Assembly: GCF_036170895.1 (NCBI RefSeq)
Contig: NZ_CP108036.1
Location: 248,001 to 312,000 of the forward strand
Direction: 5' to 3'
Origin: Streptomyces erythrochromogenes
GTDB lineage: Bacteria; Actinomycetota; Actinomycetes; Streptomycetales; Streptomycetaceae
DNA length: 64,000 nt
The number at the start of each line of letters is the position of its first letter. Position 1 is the first letter of the stretch. The notes below the pieces were generated by a model that saw nothing but the letters and a program-made list of their open reading frames with translations, was not told the DNA's origin and ran no database searches. Position numbers and translations under genes: made by a program. This document shows, one piece after another, positions 9,134 through 17,847 of the stretch.

Positions 9134-11112
9134 ATGCGTGTGTTGTTGATGGCGTACGGGTCGCGTGGAGACGTCGAGCCGATGGTGGGACTCGCGGTGG
9201 GTCTGCAAGCGCTCGGCGCGGAGGTGCGCGTGTGCGCGCCGCCGGACTTCGCGGAGCTGCTGGAGACCGTGGGCCTCCCGCTGGCGCCGATCGGCCTGCC
9301 CTTGCGGCCGGTCGTCAAGGCGGTGGTGACCGGAACGGCGCCGACAGCGGCGGAGGGCCTGGCCCAGCGCACGGCCGCATTGCTCGCCGCCACGTACGAG
9401 GCGGTCGCCGCGGCCGCCGAGGGCTGCGACGCCGTAGTGGCGACGGGCCTGATCCCGGCCATGGCAGCTGCACGGTCGGTGGCCGAGCAGCTTGCCATCC
9501 CCTTTACGTCCGTGGCCTATTACCCGTCCTTCCTGCCTTCACCGCACCACCCGCCGCTCGCGTGGCCGGGCCGGCCGGTCCCGGCCGAACTCACCGACAA
9601 CCGGGTGTTGTGGGAGCTGAACAGGGAGAACCTGAATGTGTTGTTCGGCGAGGCGATCAACACGCACCGTGCATCGATCGGCCTGCCTCCCGTGGACGAC
9701 GTCCGCGACCACATCCTCACCGACCGGCCCCTCCTGGCAGCCGATCCGGTCCTGAGTCCGTGGCTGGAGCCGGCCGACCTCGAGGTGGTGCAGACCGGCG
9801 CGTGGATCCGGCCGGACGAACGCCCGCTCCCGGCCGACCTGGAGCGTTTCCTGGACCCGGGACACCGCCGGTGTTCGTGGGCTTCGGCAGCATTCCCGTG
9901 CGGGACGCGCAGACCGTCACCCGGGCGGCCATCCACGCCGTCCGCGCCCAGGGCCGCCGGGTACTCCTTTCCCGCGGCTGGGCCGACCTGGAACCGGTCG
10001 ATGACGAGGACGACTGCTTCGCCGTCGGCGAGGTCAACCAGCAGGAGCTCTTCCGCCGGGTGGCCGCCGTCGTGCACCACGGCGGCGCGGGCACCACCAC
10101 GACGGCAGCTCGGGCGGGCGTACCCCAGGTCGTCATACCCCAGATGGCGGACCAGCCCTATTGGGCCGACAGGGTGGCCGAGCTGGGCATCGGCGTGGCA
10201 CACGACGGTCCGTCGCCGACCGCCGAGTCGCTGTCGACCGCCCTCAAGACGGCCCTGGCCCCCGAGACCCGCGCACGAGCAGCCACCGTGGCGTCCAGCA
10301 TCCGCACCGACGGGGCGTCGGTGGTGGCGAAGCTGCTCCTCGATGCAGCGAACGCGGCGCCACTGAGCCGTGAAGAGGTCTCCGGCATCGCGCACGCCGA
10401 TCACGCGATCAAGGCTCCTCTGGACGACGCGTCGGTCGGCCGGCTGCTCGGACACGCTCTTCCGCGGGGCGACGAGCGGGTCCTCGACCTCGGATGCGGT
10501 ACGGCGGAATGGCTCGTGCGGGCTCTGGCGACGCGCCCGTACGTGCAGGCCGAGGGCGTCGACGTCTCCGAGGTCGCCCTGCGGCAGGCCGGCCGGGCGG
10601 CGAGCGCACTCGGGGTGGAGGAGCGTCTGGTCCTGCACCGGCGGGAGGCGGCGGACTTCGTCTCTCCACAGCCGTTCGACCTGGTGATCAGCGTCGGCGC
10701 GACACATGCCTTCGGCGGTCTGCTCCCCACTCTTGCCGCGGCCCGCAAGCACCTGGCTCCCGGAGGCCGGGTCCTGATCGGTGAGTCTTTCTGGGACCGC
10801 GACCCGTCACCCGCGGCCATCGAGGCGTTCGGCGAACTCGCCGACCTGGCGACCACGGTGGACCTCGTCGTCGCCGACGGATGGACCCCCGTCCACGGCC
10901 ATGTCAGCACCCGCGCTGAGCTGGACGCCTACGAGTGGGCCTGCTGGGGCTCACTCGCCGCGTGGGCACTCGACCACCCGGACGATCCGGCCGGCGTCCA
11001 GGCACTGGAAACGGCCACGGCCGCACGTTCGCAGTGGCTGCACGGATACCGGGACAGCTTCGGATTCGTCTGCCTGGTCCTGCGCCTGACACCCGACACC
11101 ACCGGAAAGTGA
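9134..11112 (+). pseudogene. Glycosyltransferase (GT1) fused to a SAM methyltransferase, frameshifted
   Basis: From the ATG at 9134 the first frame gives the N-terminal half of a GT1 glycosyltransferase ([20 protein letters not shown]) up to FLDPG near 9861. The sense then moves to another frame: [17 protein letters not shown] and the nucleotide-sugar block [20 protein letters not shown]. One base lost at about 9861 (GGGACACCG) explains it. Restored length is about 659 aa. Without a stop the frame continues into a class I methyltransferase: [12 protein letters not shown] (motif I), [15 protein letters not shown] (motif II) and a C-terminal tail. Sugar transfer plus methylation of the same molecule is suggested by the fusion. 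If the frameshift is real only fragments are made; if it is a sequence error this is a rare bifunctional enzyme. Confidence 0.82.
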
Positions 11113-11990
11113 GCACACAGATGCAACCGACGTTCGTACTGGTACACGGAGCCTTCGCGAATTCCTTCTCCTTCGCCCCGCTCCAGGCCGAACTCGGCCT
11201 CCTCGGGCACCGTTCGGTCGCTGTCGACCTGCCCGGCCATGGATTCCAGGCGACCTACACGCGCGCCTACCAGACGCCCCAGGACCCCGGAGGCCTTGCC
11301 ACGGCGCCGGGCTCGCTCAAGGGCGTCACCCTCGCCGACAACGCCGCGCACCTGATCGGAATCCTGGAACGGGCCAAGCAGAACGGCCCGGTGATCCTCG
11401 TCGCCCACAGCCGCGGTGGCGTCACGGCCACCGCAGCCGCCAACGCCCGCCCGGACCTCATCGACCGCATCGTCTACGTCGCGGCCTGGTGCCCGGTCCA
11501 CCTCGACGTGGGCGACTACTACGCCGAGCCGGAGATGGCCGCGGTCGATCCCGCCGCCTTCGCTTCGGCGCTGGCGGGGAGCCCCGCGGAACTCGGCCTG
11601 CTGCGCGTCAACTTCCGTACGGCGAACCCGGACGCCCTCGCCTCGTTCAAGGCGGCCTTCCTCGCCGACGGCACCGACGAGGAGTTCCTGACCTTCCTGA
11701 ACACCTTCCAGCCCGACGAGAACCTGGACGTCGGCACCTCGGCCGACCGGGCGCAGGCCGACACCTGGGGCCGCATCCCGAAGACGTACATCCGTCTGGC
11801 CGACGATGCGAGCCTCCCGCTCGCCCTGCAGGACCGGTTGATCAGGGAGGGCGATGCGCTGACCCCGGACAACCCGTACGACGTCCGCACACTTGAGGGC
11901 AGCCACCTGAAGTGGCTGCTCGCACCGGCGCCTGCGGCCCGCGTCCTGGGCGAGCTCACCACGCTGCCGACACCGGTCGGCCGGGGGTGA
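11109..11990 (+). CDS. Alpha/beta-fold hydrolase
   Basis: This encodes 293 aa if it starts at the GTG at 11109, which overlaps the preceding stop as GTGA, or 289 aa from the ATG at 11121. The overlap suggests translational coupling to the methyltransferase. The domain is a full alpha/beta hydrolase of the EstA/salicylate-esterase-like type: [14 protein letters not shown] with the oxyanion HGAFAN, nucleophile elbow AHSRGG (Ser about residue 104), and the catalytic His in LEGSHLKWL near 275. Such enzymes hydrolyse esters or act in natural-product tailoring. The position after the GT-methyltransferase fits a small modifying cassette, which is inference. Confidence 0.83.
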   Translation: MSTQMQPTFVLVHGAFANSFSFAPLQAELGLLGHRSVAVDLPGHGFQATYTRAYQTPQDPGGLATAPGSLKGVTLADNAAHLIGILERAKQNGPVILVAHSRGGVTATAAANARPDLIDRIVYVAAWCPVHLDVGDYYAEPEMAAVDPAAFASALAGSPAELGLLRVNFRTANPDALASFKAAFLADGTDEEFLTFLNTFQPDENLDVGTSADRAQADTWGRIPKTYIRLADDASLPLALQDRLIREGDALTPDNPYDVRTLEGSHLKWLLAPAPAARVLGELTTLPTPVGRG

Positions 11991-12299
11991 GCCGACCGGG
12001 CCGACTCACGCCGCAACAGCGCGAGTCGGCCCGGCGCCGGCGCAGTGGAAGGCGGTGGAGCGGGCGTGGCGGATCCTGCACGGGCTGCGCGGATCCTCCG
12101 TGGCGCTGAGTCCGGCGCAGTCGTCCAATTGGGCCCGGCTGTCGAAGGGGGTGGGGGCGACTTCCGGTTCGCCGGGCACGCCGGCACGGTCGGCAAGAGC
12201 CTGTTGCAGCAGGCGACGACGACACGACGCGGGTGCCGCCAGGTGTGCTGGTCGAGCAGCACGGGCGTGGCCGCCGGAGAGGCGTACCAGGCATGCCGG
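11991..12299. other. Intergenic region, no gene seen
   Basis: This lies between convergent genes. The frames here have biased composition without motifs. No clear terminator hairpin with a U-tract was found. Confidence 0.4.
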
Positions 12300-13031
12300 C
12301 TAGCCGCTCCCACCCCCGCCTCCGCCTCCGCCGCAGCTGTAGCCCCCGGCGCCACTGATGCCCATGCCGGAGGGCCCGCCCCAGCCGCGGTTCCCTGGGC
12401 CCGGGCGGCGCCGGGGTGCGGGGCGGGTGGTGCGCCTGACGTGGAGTTCGAGCAGGACGGCCGGTCCCAGGGCCTGCTCCAAAGCCGCGAGGAGCTGTCG
12501 GGCGTCGGTGCCCGGCAGGAGGACGGCCCGGCAGACGTCGGAGTCGTCCCGGATCAGGCGCAGCGTGAGGACGCGGGTTGCGGGGAGGGGGTCCCCGGCG
12601 TACGGCTCCTCGATCTCCTGCTCCAGGCGCAGGCGGTCCGGCTCCTCCATCGGCCGCCACGGACCGATCCCCAGGCCGCGCACCAGGCGCACCCCGGGGG
12701 GATCACCGGCGGCGGAGAACCTGATCCGGTACACCCGGAAGCAGGCCACGGCCAGTGCGCCCGCGAAGCCCGCCGCGACGGCTGCGGACACCATCCAGAG
12801 GGCCACCACCCCCACCGCGGCCCAGCCGGCGCCGGAGAAGAGGACGATCACCGCCACCGGCAGGACGAGGGCGAGCCCGACAAGGCCCGTACCGAGCGCG
12901 GTCAGCGCGGCGCTCCCCAGCGAGCGCGGCACGGTGAGCCAGGAGCCACCGCCCGCCCGCAGCACCACGTCCGTCGTCCCCGACTCGCCCCGCTCCACGC
13001 CGCCGGGCACCCCCGGACTGTGTCCCGTCAT
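12300..13031 (-). CDS. Membrane protein with glycine-rich C-terminus
   Basis: This encodes 243 aa from the ATG at 13031. Residues 38-62 and 66-95 are two hydrophobic membrane spans (LVGLALVLPVAVIVLFSG; VAAGFAGALAVACF). A soluble C-terminal region of about 110 residues follows, ending in a run of eight glycines (SCGGGGGGGGSG). The soluble part has an alternating pattern with ADDSDVCRAVLLPGTDARQL-like sequence that suggests a small folded domain. I do not recognise the family. It is a single gene, divergent by about 220 bp of non-coding sequence from the hydrolase side. Confidence 0.68.
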   Translation of the reverse strand: MTGHSPGVPGGVERGESGTTDVVLRAGGGSWLTVPRSLGSAALTALGTGLVGLALVLPVAVIVLFSGAGWAAVGVVALWMVSAAVAAGFAGALAVACFRVYRIRFSAAGDPPGVRLVRGLGIGPWRPMEEPDRLRLEQEIEEPYAGDPLPATRVLTLRLIRDDSDVCRAVLLPGTDARQLLAALEQALGPAVLLELHVRRTTRPAPRRRPGPGNRGWGGPSGMGISGAGGYSCGGGGGGGGSG

Positions 13032-13253
13032 GGCCCCACGGTAGATCTGGCGCCGGGTGACCGGCCAGATGTCGCACGTGAGACAGCGCGGGCGGCGGTG
13101 CGATGCGACAGTCTGCCGCGGCAGCCGATTGCGGCCGACGGCCCCGGGTGCAGGGGGACTTCACGCAGTGGCGGCTCGCGGCCCGGTCAGCGTCGTCGAG
13201 TCCCGGCCCGCCGGGTGCCCCCCTTCGCCCCTTCGGGCGGGCGCGGCAGGGGG

Positions 13254-14213
13254 CTACTTGGACTCGACTCGTCCTGCCGGGTCGGGTCCGGTCGTCAGTG
13301 CCTCGCAGGTCGCCTGCCAGGCGTTGTCGCCGGGGTGGAGCCGGGTGCGGAGGTAGGCCGCGGTGAGCCGGGCGAGGGCGGCGACTCGCTCGGGGTTTTC
13401 GTCGGTGGTCTCGGCGGCGTCGTATCCGGCGATCCCGCCCAGTCCGTGTTCCGCGTCGAACAGGGTGAGCAGGGTCTTGGGGCCGGGGGCGAGGGTGTAG
13501 GGGTCGGCGTGCCAGTCCGGGCCCATGTCCGTGAAGTGCCGGGGGTCGTCCTTGTCACCGGTGACGACCAGCGCGGGTGCGGTCATGGTGGAGAAGTCGA
13601 CGGCCCCGATGACCGGCCACTGCTCGGCCATGGGCCCGTTGAAGACATCGCCGCCCCTGCCGGGCGGGGCGAGCAGTACGCCCGCCTTGATCCGGGACTC
13701 GACGAGGTGCACCACGTGCCCGGTGTCGGGGTCGGTGAGTCCGGCGCCCAGCAGGAGGGCTGCGGTGAAGCCGCCGAGCGAGTGTCCGGCGAGGGCGACC
13801 TTGGTGGGGTCGATCCGCCCGGCGAGCTGCGGCACGGCGTTCGCGATGACGTCGAGCCGGTCGAGGACGTGGGTCATGTCCTCGGCGCGGGAGCGCCAGA
13901 AGTCGGGTGCGCCGGGGGCGTCGGCGACCAGGGCGGTCAGGGTCCTGGAGGTGAGGTGGGTGGGCTGGACGACGACGAATCCATGTGCCGCCCAGAAGTC
14001 GGCGAGCGGCGCGTAGCCGTTGAGCGACGAGAGGTTGTTCGACGGGCCGTGGCCGTGGGAGAGGAGGATGACGGGCAGGCCGGTGCCGGTCACGGGTGCG
14101 GATATGCGTACCTGGAGATCCACGGGACGTCCCGGCACGGACAGGACTACGGGGCTGAGGGACAGGACCGGGACGGCCGTGCCCAAGGCGTCGGCGGTGA
14201 TGGCTGTGCTCAT
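13254..14213 (-). CDS. Chlorophyllase/dienelactone-hydrolase-like alpha/beta hydrolase
   Basis: This encodes 319 aa. VILLSHGHGPSNN is the oxyanion loop near residue 50. VALAGHSLGGFTAALLLGAG is the nucleophile elbow with Ser at about residue 145. VTGDKDDPRHF carries the acid, and a His lies in LFDAEHGLGG near 255. The architecture matches cytosolic chlorophyllase- or platelet-activating-factor-acetylhydrolase-like hydrolases common in Streptomyces; the substrate is unknown. The ATG at 14213 has AAAGGG upstream. It diverges from the TetR gene at 14381 and the shared 167-bp gap carries two copies of a palindromic operator, so it is very probably the regulator's target. Confidence 0.85.
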   Translation of the reverse strand: MSTAITADALGTAVPVLSLSPVVLSVPGRPVDLQVRISAPVTGTGLPVILLSHGHGPSNNLSSLNGYAPLADFWAAHGFVVVQPTHLTSRTLTALVADAPGAPDFWRSRAEDMTHVLDRLDVIANAVPQLAGRIDPTKVALAGHSLGGFTAALLLGAGLTDPDTGHVVHLVESRIKAGVLLAPPGRGGDVFNGPMAEQWPVIGAVDFSTMTAPALVVTGDKDDPRHFTDMGPDWHADPYTLAPGPKTLLTLFDAEHGLGGIAGYDAAETTDENPERVAALARLTAAYLRTRLHPGDNAWQATCEALTTGPDPAGRVESK

Positions 14214-14308
14214 GGTGGGTTCCCTTTCGGTGGCACCTGTCGCCCGCCGGACTCTCGCAGCCGGCGGGCGGACAAAGCGGTCAGGGGCGTCCCATCTCGG
14301 CTAAGCTG

Positions 14309-14354
14309 AAACGGAACGTCGCTCCATTTACTATCCGGAGCGTCGCTCCGTTTT
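14309..14354. promoter_or_regulatory. Duplicated palindromic operator of the TetR regulator
   Basis: Two near-identical sites lie 26 bp apart: GGAACGTCGCTCC at about 14313-14325 and GGAGCGTCGCTCC at 14337-14349. The second is flanked by CC and G and sits in the longer palindrome CGGAGCGTCGCTCCG. Each is a dyad around GTCGC with arms GGAGC/GCTCC. They lie in the gap between the divergent hydrolase and TetR genes, where TetR family repressors typically bind. That the adjacent TetR protein binds them is inference from position and symmetry. Confidence 0.75.
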
Positions 14355-14380
14355 GTCAACCGGTGTCGAAGGAGAACGTG

Positions 14381-14977
14381 ATGGCCGCCGAGGGCCCTTC
14401 AGCAGATTCGCCGTCCCGCAGCAAGCGGGCCGACGCCCAGCGCAATCGGGAGACCGTGCTCGCTGCCGCAGCCGAGGTGTTCGTCACCTCCGGCGTCGAC
14501 GCGCCGATCCGTCGGATCGCGGCCGAGGCGGGCGTCGGGATGGCCACGATCTACCGCCACTTCCCGACCCGGGCGGACCTCGTCACCGCCGTGTACCAGC
14601 ACCAGATCGAGGCATGCGCCGAAGCCGGCCCGAACCTGCTGGCCGGCGCCGGTTCCCCGCTCGACGCACTGCGCCAGTGGATCGACCTCTTCGTCGACTT
14701 CCTCGTCACGAAACACGGCCTCGCCGACGCCCTGCAGTCGGACAGCGACCGCTTCGCCGCGCTGCACGCCTACTTCCTCGACCGTCTGCTTCCCGTCTGC
14801 GCCCAGCTGCTCGACGCCGCGGTCGAGGCCGGCGACATCAGGCCCGGCACGCAGCCGTACGAGCTGATGCGCGGCATCGGCAACCTCTGCATCGGACGCG
14901 ACGACGACCCCCGCTACGACCCCCGACGCCTGATCGCCCTCCTCCTCCAGGGACTCCAGCGACCCCAGGCTTCCTGA
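14381..14977 (+). CDS. TetR-family transcriptional repressor
   Basis: This encodes 198 aa. AAGGAG lies six bases before the ATG at 14381, which is preferred over the in-frame GTG at 14363. Residues 20-70 are the TetR DNA-binding domain: RETVLAAAAEVFVTSGVDAP, then IRRIAAEAGVGMATIYRHFP. The C-terminal ligand-binding part contains FLVTKHGLADALQSD and matches the SCO1712-like C-terminal type (TetR_C_33/TipA-like in my memory). It diverges from the hydrolase gene and two operators lie between them, so auto-repression together with hydrolase control is likely. The ligand is unknown. Confidence 0.88.
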   Translation: MAAEGPSADSPSRSKRADAQRNRETVLAAAAEVFVTSGVDAPIRRIAAEAGVGMATIYRHFPTRADLVTAVYQHQIEACAEAGPNLLAGAGSPLDALRQWIDLFVDFLVTKHGLADALQSDSDRFAALHAYFLDRLLPVCAQLLDAAVEAGDIRPGTQPYELMRGIGNLCIGRDDDPRYDPRRLIALLLQGLQRPQAS

Positions 14978-15112
14978 TGCCGACGGGCGACATCACGCCC
15001 TGGACACGGCCGCGCGATCTCTCCAGGAAGCTGGTGCCTTCGGACACCTGGGCCCAGCGCCGTCTCGGCGAGGGCACGCCGGGAGACGGGCAGGACGGCG
15101 GCGGACGGCCGG

Positions 15113-16402
15113 TCAGTCCTGGACCGGCTGGGGCGGGGGCGGCTGCGGCGTGAGCCGCTTGAGGCCCTTGCGGTCGTAGTACGTGGTCATCGCAAAGCCG
15201 AAGAGGAGTGCCAGCACCGTACCGAGCGCGATCATGATCCAGGAGCGGGTGAGGCCGGCGTCGCCGCGCGCGTCGAAGTAGAGGATCGCCCGTACGCCGT
15301 CGCTGAGCTGGCGCATCGGTTCGAAGTGCGAGAGGAACCGGTAGAAGTCGGGGACGGCCTGCAGCGGGACCGTCGCACCCGACGAGGGCAGTCCCAGCAC
15401 GATGAACACGAACATCGACACGAGCTGCCCGATGCCGCCGAACGCGGCGTTGATGGCCTGCACGCCCAGACCCACGGCGAGCGCCGCGCAGTACGAGTAC
15501 ACCCACAGCAGCGGCAGGTGGGAGGCGTCCATCCCCAGGATGCCGACGCACGCCACCATCACCAGCGTGGTGCTGACGAGCGTGATGCCGGCCGTCATCA
15601 GCATCTTCAGGAGCAGCGTCTGCGTCCGGTCGATCGGCACCGTCGGGCGGCGCGTGTGCCAGGGGCCGATCTCGTTGTCGGCGTAGCCGAGGGCGGTGTC
15701 CACTCCGTTGCTGATGACGTTGCCGCCCATGAATCCGGCCAGCACGAGCAGCAGGGTGTAGTAGAAGGCCGTCAGGCCCAGCCCGCTGCGGGTACCGATC
15801 GGGTGCCCGACCTGCGTGACCACGTCCACCGGATCCGCGAGCAGCAACCTCGTGGCGGGAGCGGCGGACGCGCCGGCGGCAGCCGTGAGCTGCTCGCCGA
15901 CCGCACGGGACGCGCGGTGGGCGGCCTGCGTCGTGATCTGGCCGGCCAGCGAGGATCCGAGGCTGCCCTTGCCGGGGTTGGTGAGCACGGTCAGCGTCGG
16001 CAGGCGGGTGGCCGCGGCCGTGGGCAGCGCCGTGACGGCCTCGGTGAATCCGGCCGGTACCACCAACGCGCCGTAGACCTTGCCGGAGTCCAGCTGGTCC
16101 CGCGCCTGCGCGAGACTCAGCTCGCGCCACTGCGCCTTGCCGCCCGCCGGGTCGGCGGCAATGGAGGCGGTGATCTGCGCGCCCAGGTTCTGCCGCTGCC
16201 CCGGCGGCGGCTTGGCCGTGTCCTCGTTGACCAGGGCGATGGGGAGGTTCCGCAACTGCGCGTCGGGATTGACGATGCCGCCCATGTAGAGGAGGGACAG
16301 CAGCAGGGCCAGCACACCCGTGAGGATCGTGGGCACCAGCCACAGCTGCGGGCGGCGCACGAGGGCCGCGGCGGTGGCTTCAGGGGCGACGGTCGGGGAC
16401 AT
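15113..16402 (-). CDS. DUF3533/YhgE-Pip-like membrane protein (ABC-2-type exporter fold)
   Basis: This encodes 429 aa. Residues 20-42 are an N-terminal membrane span, followed by a large extracytoplasmic loop (residues 43-210) with LPIALVNEDTAKPPPGQRQ, a hallmark of YhgE/Pip and SNG1 families. Then come five membrane spans from about 215 to 410, and a proline-rich tail ending PPPPQPVQD. The ATG at 16402 has CGGAG five bases upstream; the longer frame to 16555 is not protein-like. Members act as phage-infection or drug-efflux related membrane proteins. It is convergent with the TetR gene, so regulation by that TetR is not implied. Confidence 0.8.
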   Translation of the reverse strand: MSPTVAPEATAAALVRRPQLWLVPTILTGVLALLLSLLYMGGIVNPDAQLRNLPIALVNEDTAKPPPGQRQNLGAQITASIAADPAGGKAQWRELSLAQARDQLDSGKVYGALVVPAGFTEAVTALPTAAATRLPTLTVLTNPGKGSLGSSLAGQITTQAAHRASRAVGEQLTAAAGASAAPATRLLLADPVDVVTQVGHPIGTRSGLGLTAFYYTLLLVLAGFMGGNVISNGVDTALGYADNEIGPWHTRRPTVPIDRTQTLLLKMLMTAGITLVSTTLVMVACVGILGMDASHLPLLWVYSYCAALAVGLGVQAINAAFGGIGQLVSMFVFIVLGLPSSGATVPLQAVPDFYRFLSHFEPMRQLSDGVRAILYFDARGDAGLTRSWIMIALGTVLALLFGFAMTTYYDRKGLKRLTPQPPPPQPVQD

Positions 16403-17101
16403 CGGGCTCCGTAGCTTCCCGGCGGGCCGGGCTCGAACGACAGTGGAGGCGGCCGCGCCGCACGGGGCCCCAGGATCTCCCTGTGCCGGTGAAGGTGGCC
16501 GCGCACCTCGCGCAGCACCCCCGAACCCGCCCCACGGACCACCGGAACAGCCCACCCCACATCCCGCGGTGCCCGACGCGGGGTGCTACCAGGTTCAGCG
16601 GAAGCCCGCCGCCGCATGTTCCAGTGCCGGGAGGCAGCGGTGGACAGAGCCGTCCGGAGACGGGACGACCGGCGTCTCCCCGAGAACCGTGCCGTCCGGG
16701 GGTGGTCCCGGACGTGCGCGGCCCTGCGGTACTCGGTCACCGGCTCGCGGCGCGGGGGGAGGCCAGTGCCACGACCGGCGTGCTCACCGGGAAATCGGGG
16801 CGGTCACCGACGTGGGCCCCGCGCAGCACGGTCACGTCGACGGCGTCGGGTGGCAGCCGGCAGGGGATCAATCAGACCCCGACCTCGCAGGCGCCGTGAC
16901 GGCCGCCGCAGTGCCGCTCGAACACCGACAACCGTACGGCCCACCCGTACGGCGGCCGCCGGAACACGGCACACCCGATGGCGCGCCAGGGACTGCGGCA
17001 CAACTCGGGCTTTGCATAACGTACTTCGCGCAACCCGCCGGGCGCGGCCGCGGCGCGATCAGCGTCAACCGGGGCATACCGCCCGGGCAGTAGGGCAGGG
17101 G
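16403..17101. other. Long intergenic region, no gene seen
   Basis: About 700 bp have no supportable gene; all frames are Arg/Pro/Gly-rich shadows. A run ACCGTACGGCCCACCCGTACGG near 16930-16955 contains a repeated CCGTACGG palindrome. The region ends in the promoter of the 17173 gene. Confidence 0.4.
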
Positions 17102-17129
17102 TTGGCGCTGCCGGCCCGGCTCGTAGGAT
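17102..17129 (+). promoter_or_regulatory. Sigma-70 (HrdB)-type promoter
   Basis: TTGGCG at 17102-17107 and TAGGAT at 17124-17129 are separated by 16 bp, close to the vegetative consensus. Transcription would start near 17137, giving a leader of about 36 nt before the GTG at 17173. Confidence 0.6.
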
Positions 17130-17172
17130 GAGCCCTCGAACATTGCAATCGCAGATTCTTACGGGGGCTCGG

Positions 17173-17613
17173 GTGAGCAGCACGTCCTTCGACGCGGAGT
17201 GGGCCGGACTCAAGGAAGGGACAGCCGCCGCAACGCAGATGCGGCTCGCAAGCGCCGCACCCGACGGCGGCGGGGGCGGCGGGGGCGAAGACCTCAAGTC
17301 CGACCAGGCAGTGTGGAACAAGGCGAGCAACGACGTCGGGCAACTGGTATCAGGGATCAAGAAGGCCCAGACCGAATTCGAGGCCGGCCAAAAGGGCGCG
17401 GCCGTCTCCGGCGTGGAGAGCGCTGCCGCACAGAGCGAGCTCTACCAGTCCTGGAAGACATACCTGGACGGCCTGTCGGGCAAGTGCAAAGCACTGCAAG
17501 GCCCGATGGTCCAAGCCGGCAAGGGCCAGGTCGCCAACGACGACGCACTGCGCGCCGACTTCACCCGAATGAACGACCAGTACAAGGACACGCCCGCCAC
17601 CGGGGGCAGGTGA
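17173..17613 (+). CDS. WXG-like small helical protein (ESX-associated type)
   Basis: This encodes 146 aa from a GTG at 17173 with GGGGG upstream. No signal peptide is seen. The N-terminus contains FDAEWAGLKEGTAA and a run of seven or eight glycines near residue 35. Residues 42-135 are helical with LKSDQAVWNKASNDVGQL, LYQSWKTYLDGLSGKC and a long amphipathic tail. This is the pattern of Streptomyces proteins that accompany WXG100/ESX (type VII secretion) substrates; it lacks a tight WxG turn but is of similar size and helicity. No second ESX gene follows. The stop is 235 bp from the convergent pseudo-caspase gene. Confidence 0.68.
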   Translation: MSSTSFDAEWAGLKEGTAAATQMRLASAAPDGGGGGGGEDLKSDQAVWNKASNDVGQLVSGIKKAQTEFEAGQKGAAVSGVESAAAQSELYQSWKTYLDGLSGKCKALQGPMVQAGKGQVANDDALRADFTRMNDQYKDTPATGGR

Positions 17614-17847
17614 ACACCGGAACGCCCGAGACCGCCGGAAGTTCGAAGACCGCTCCGGTAGGCCGCCGACGGTAGTGCCGGAGCCGCGAACACGGCCGGG
17701 CGGGCGCGGGCGCTTCAGGCACACGCGCTCACGCAGGAAGCAAGCACAGCAACCGGACGGGGTGCGCGCAGGACAGGACCGCGTACGGGGCGACAACGCC
17801 CCGCCCCAGCCCGGCGACCGTACGAGTGTCCGGGGGCCGGGCCAGGG

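Noticed and set aside
11519..12355. Minus-strand open frame overlapping the alpha/beta hydrolase end
   Set aside because: Low-complexity Pro/Ala/Arg sequence, antisense to a gene with a clear nucleophile elbow.
12045..14309. Plus-strand open frame of 754 codons
   Set aside because: Antisense of the membrane protein and hydrolase genes, with biased Gly/Arg/Asp composition and no motifs.
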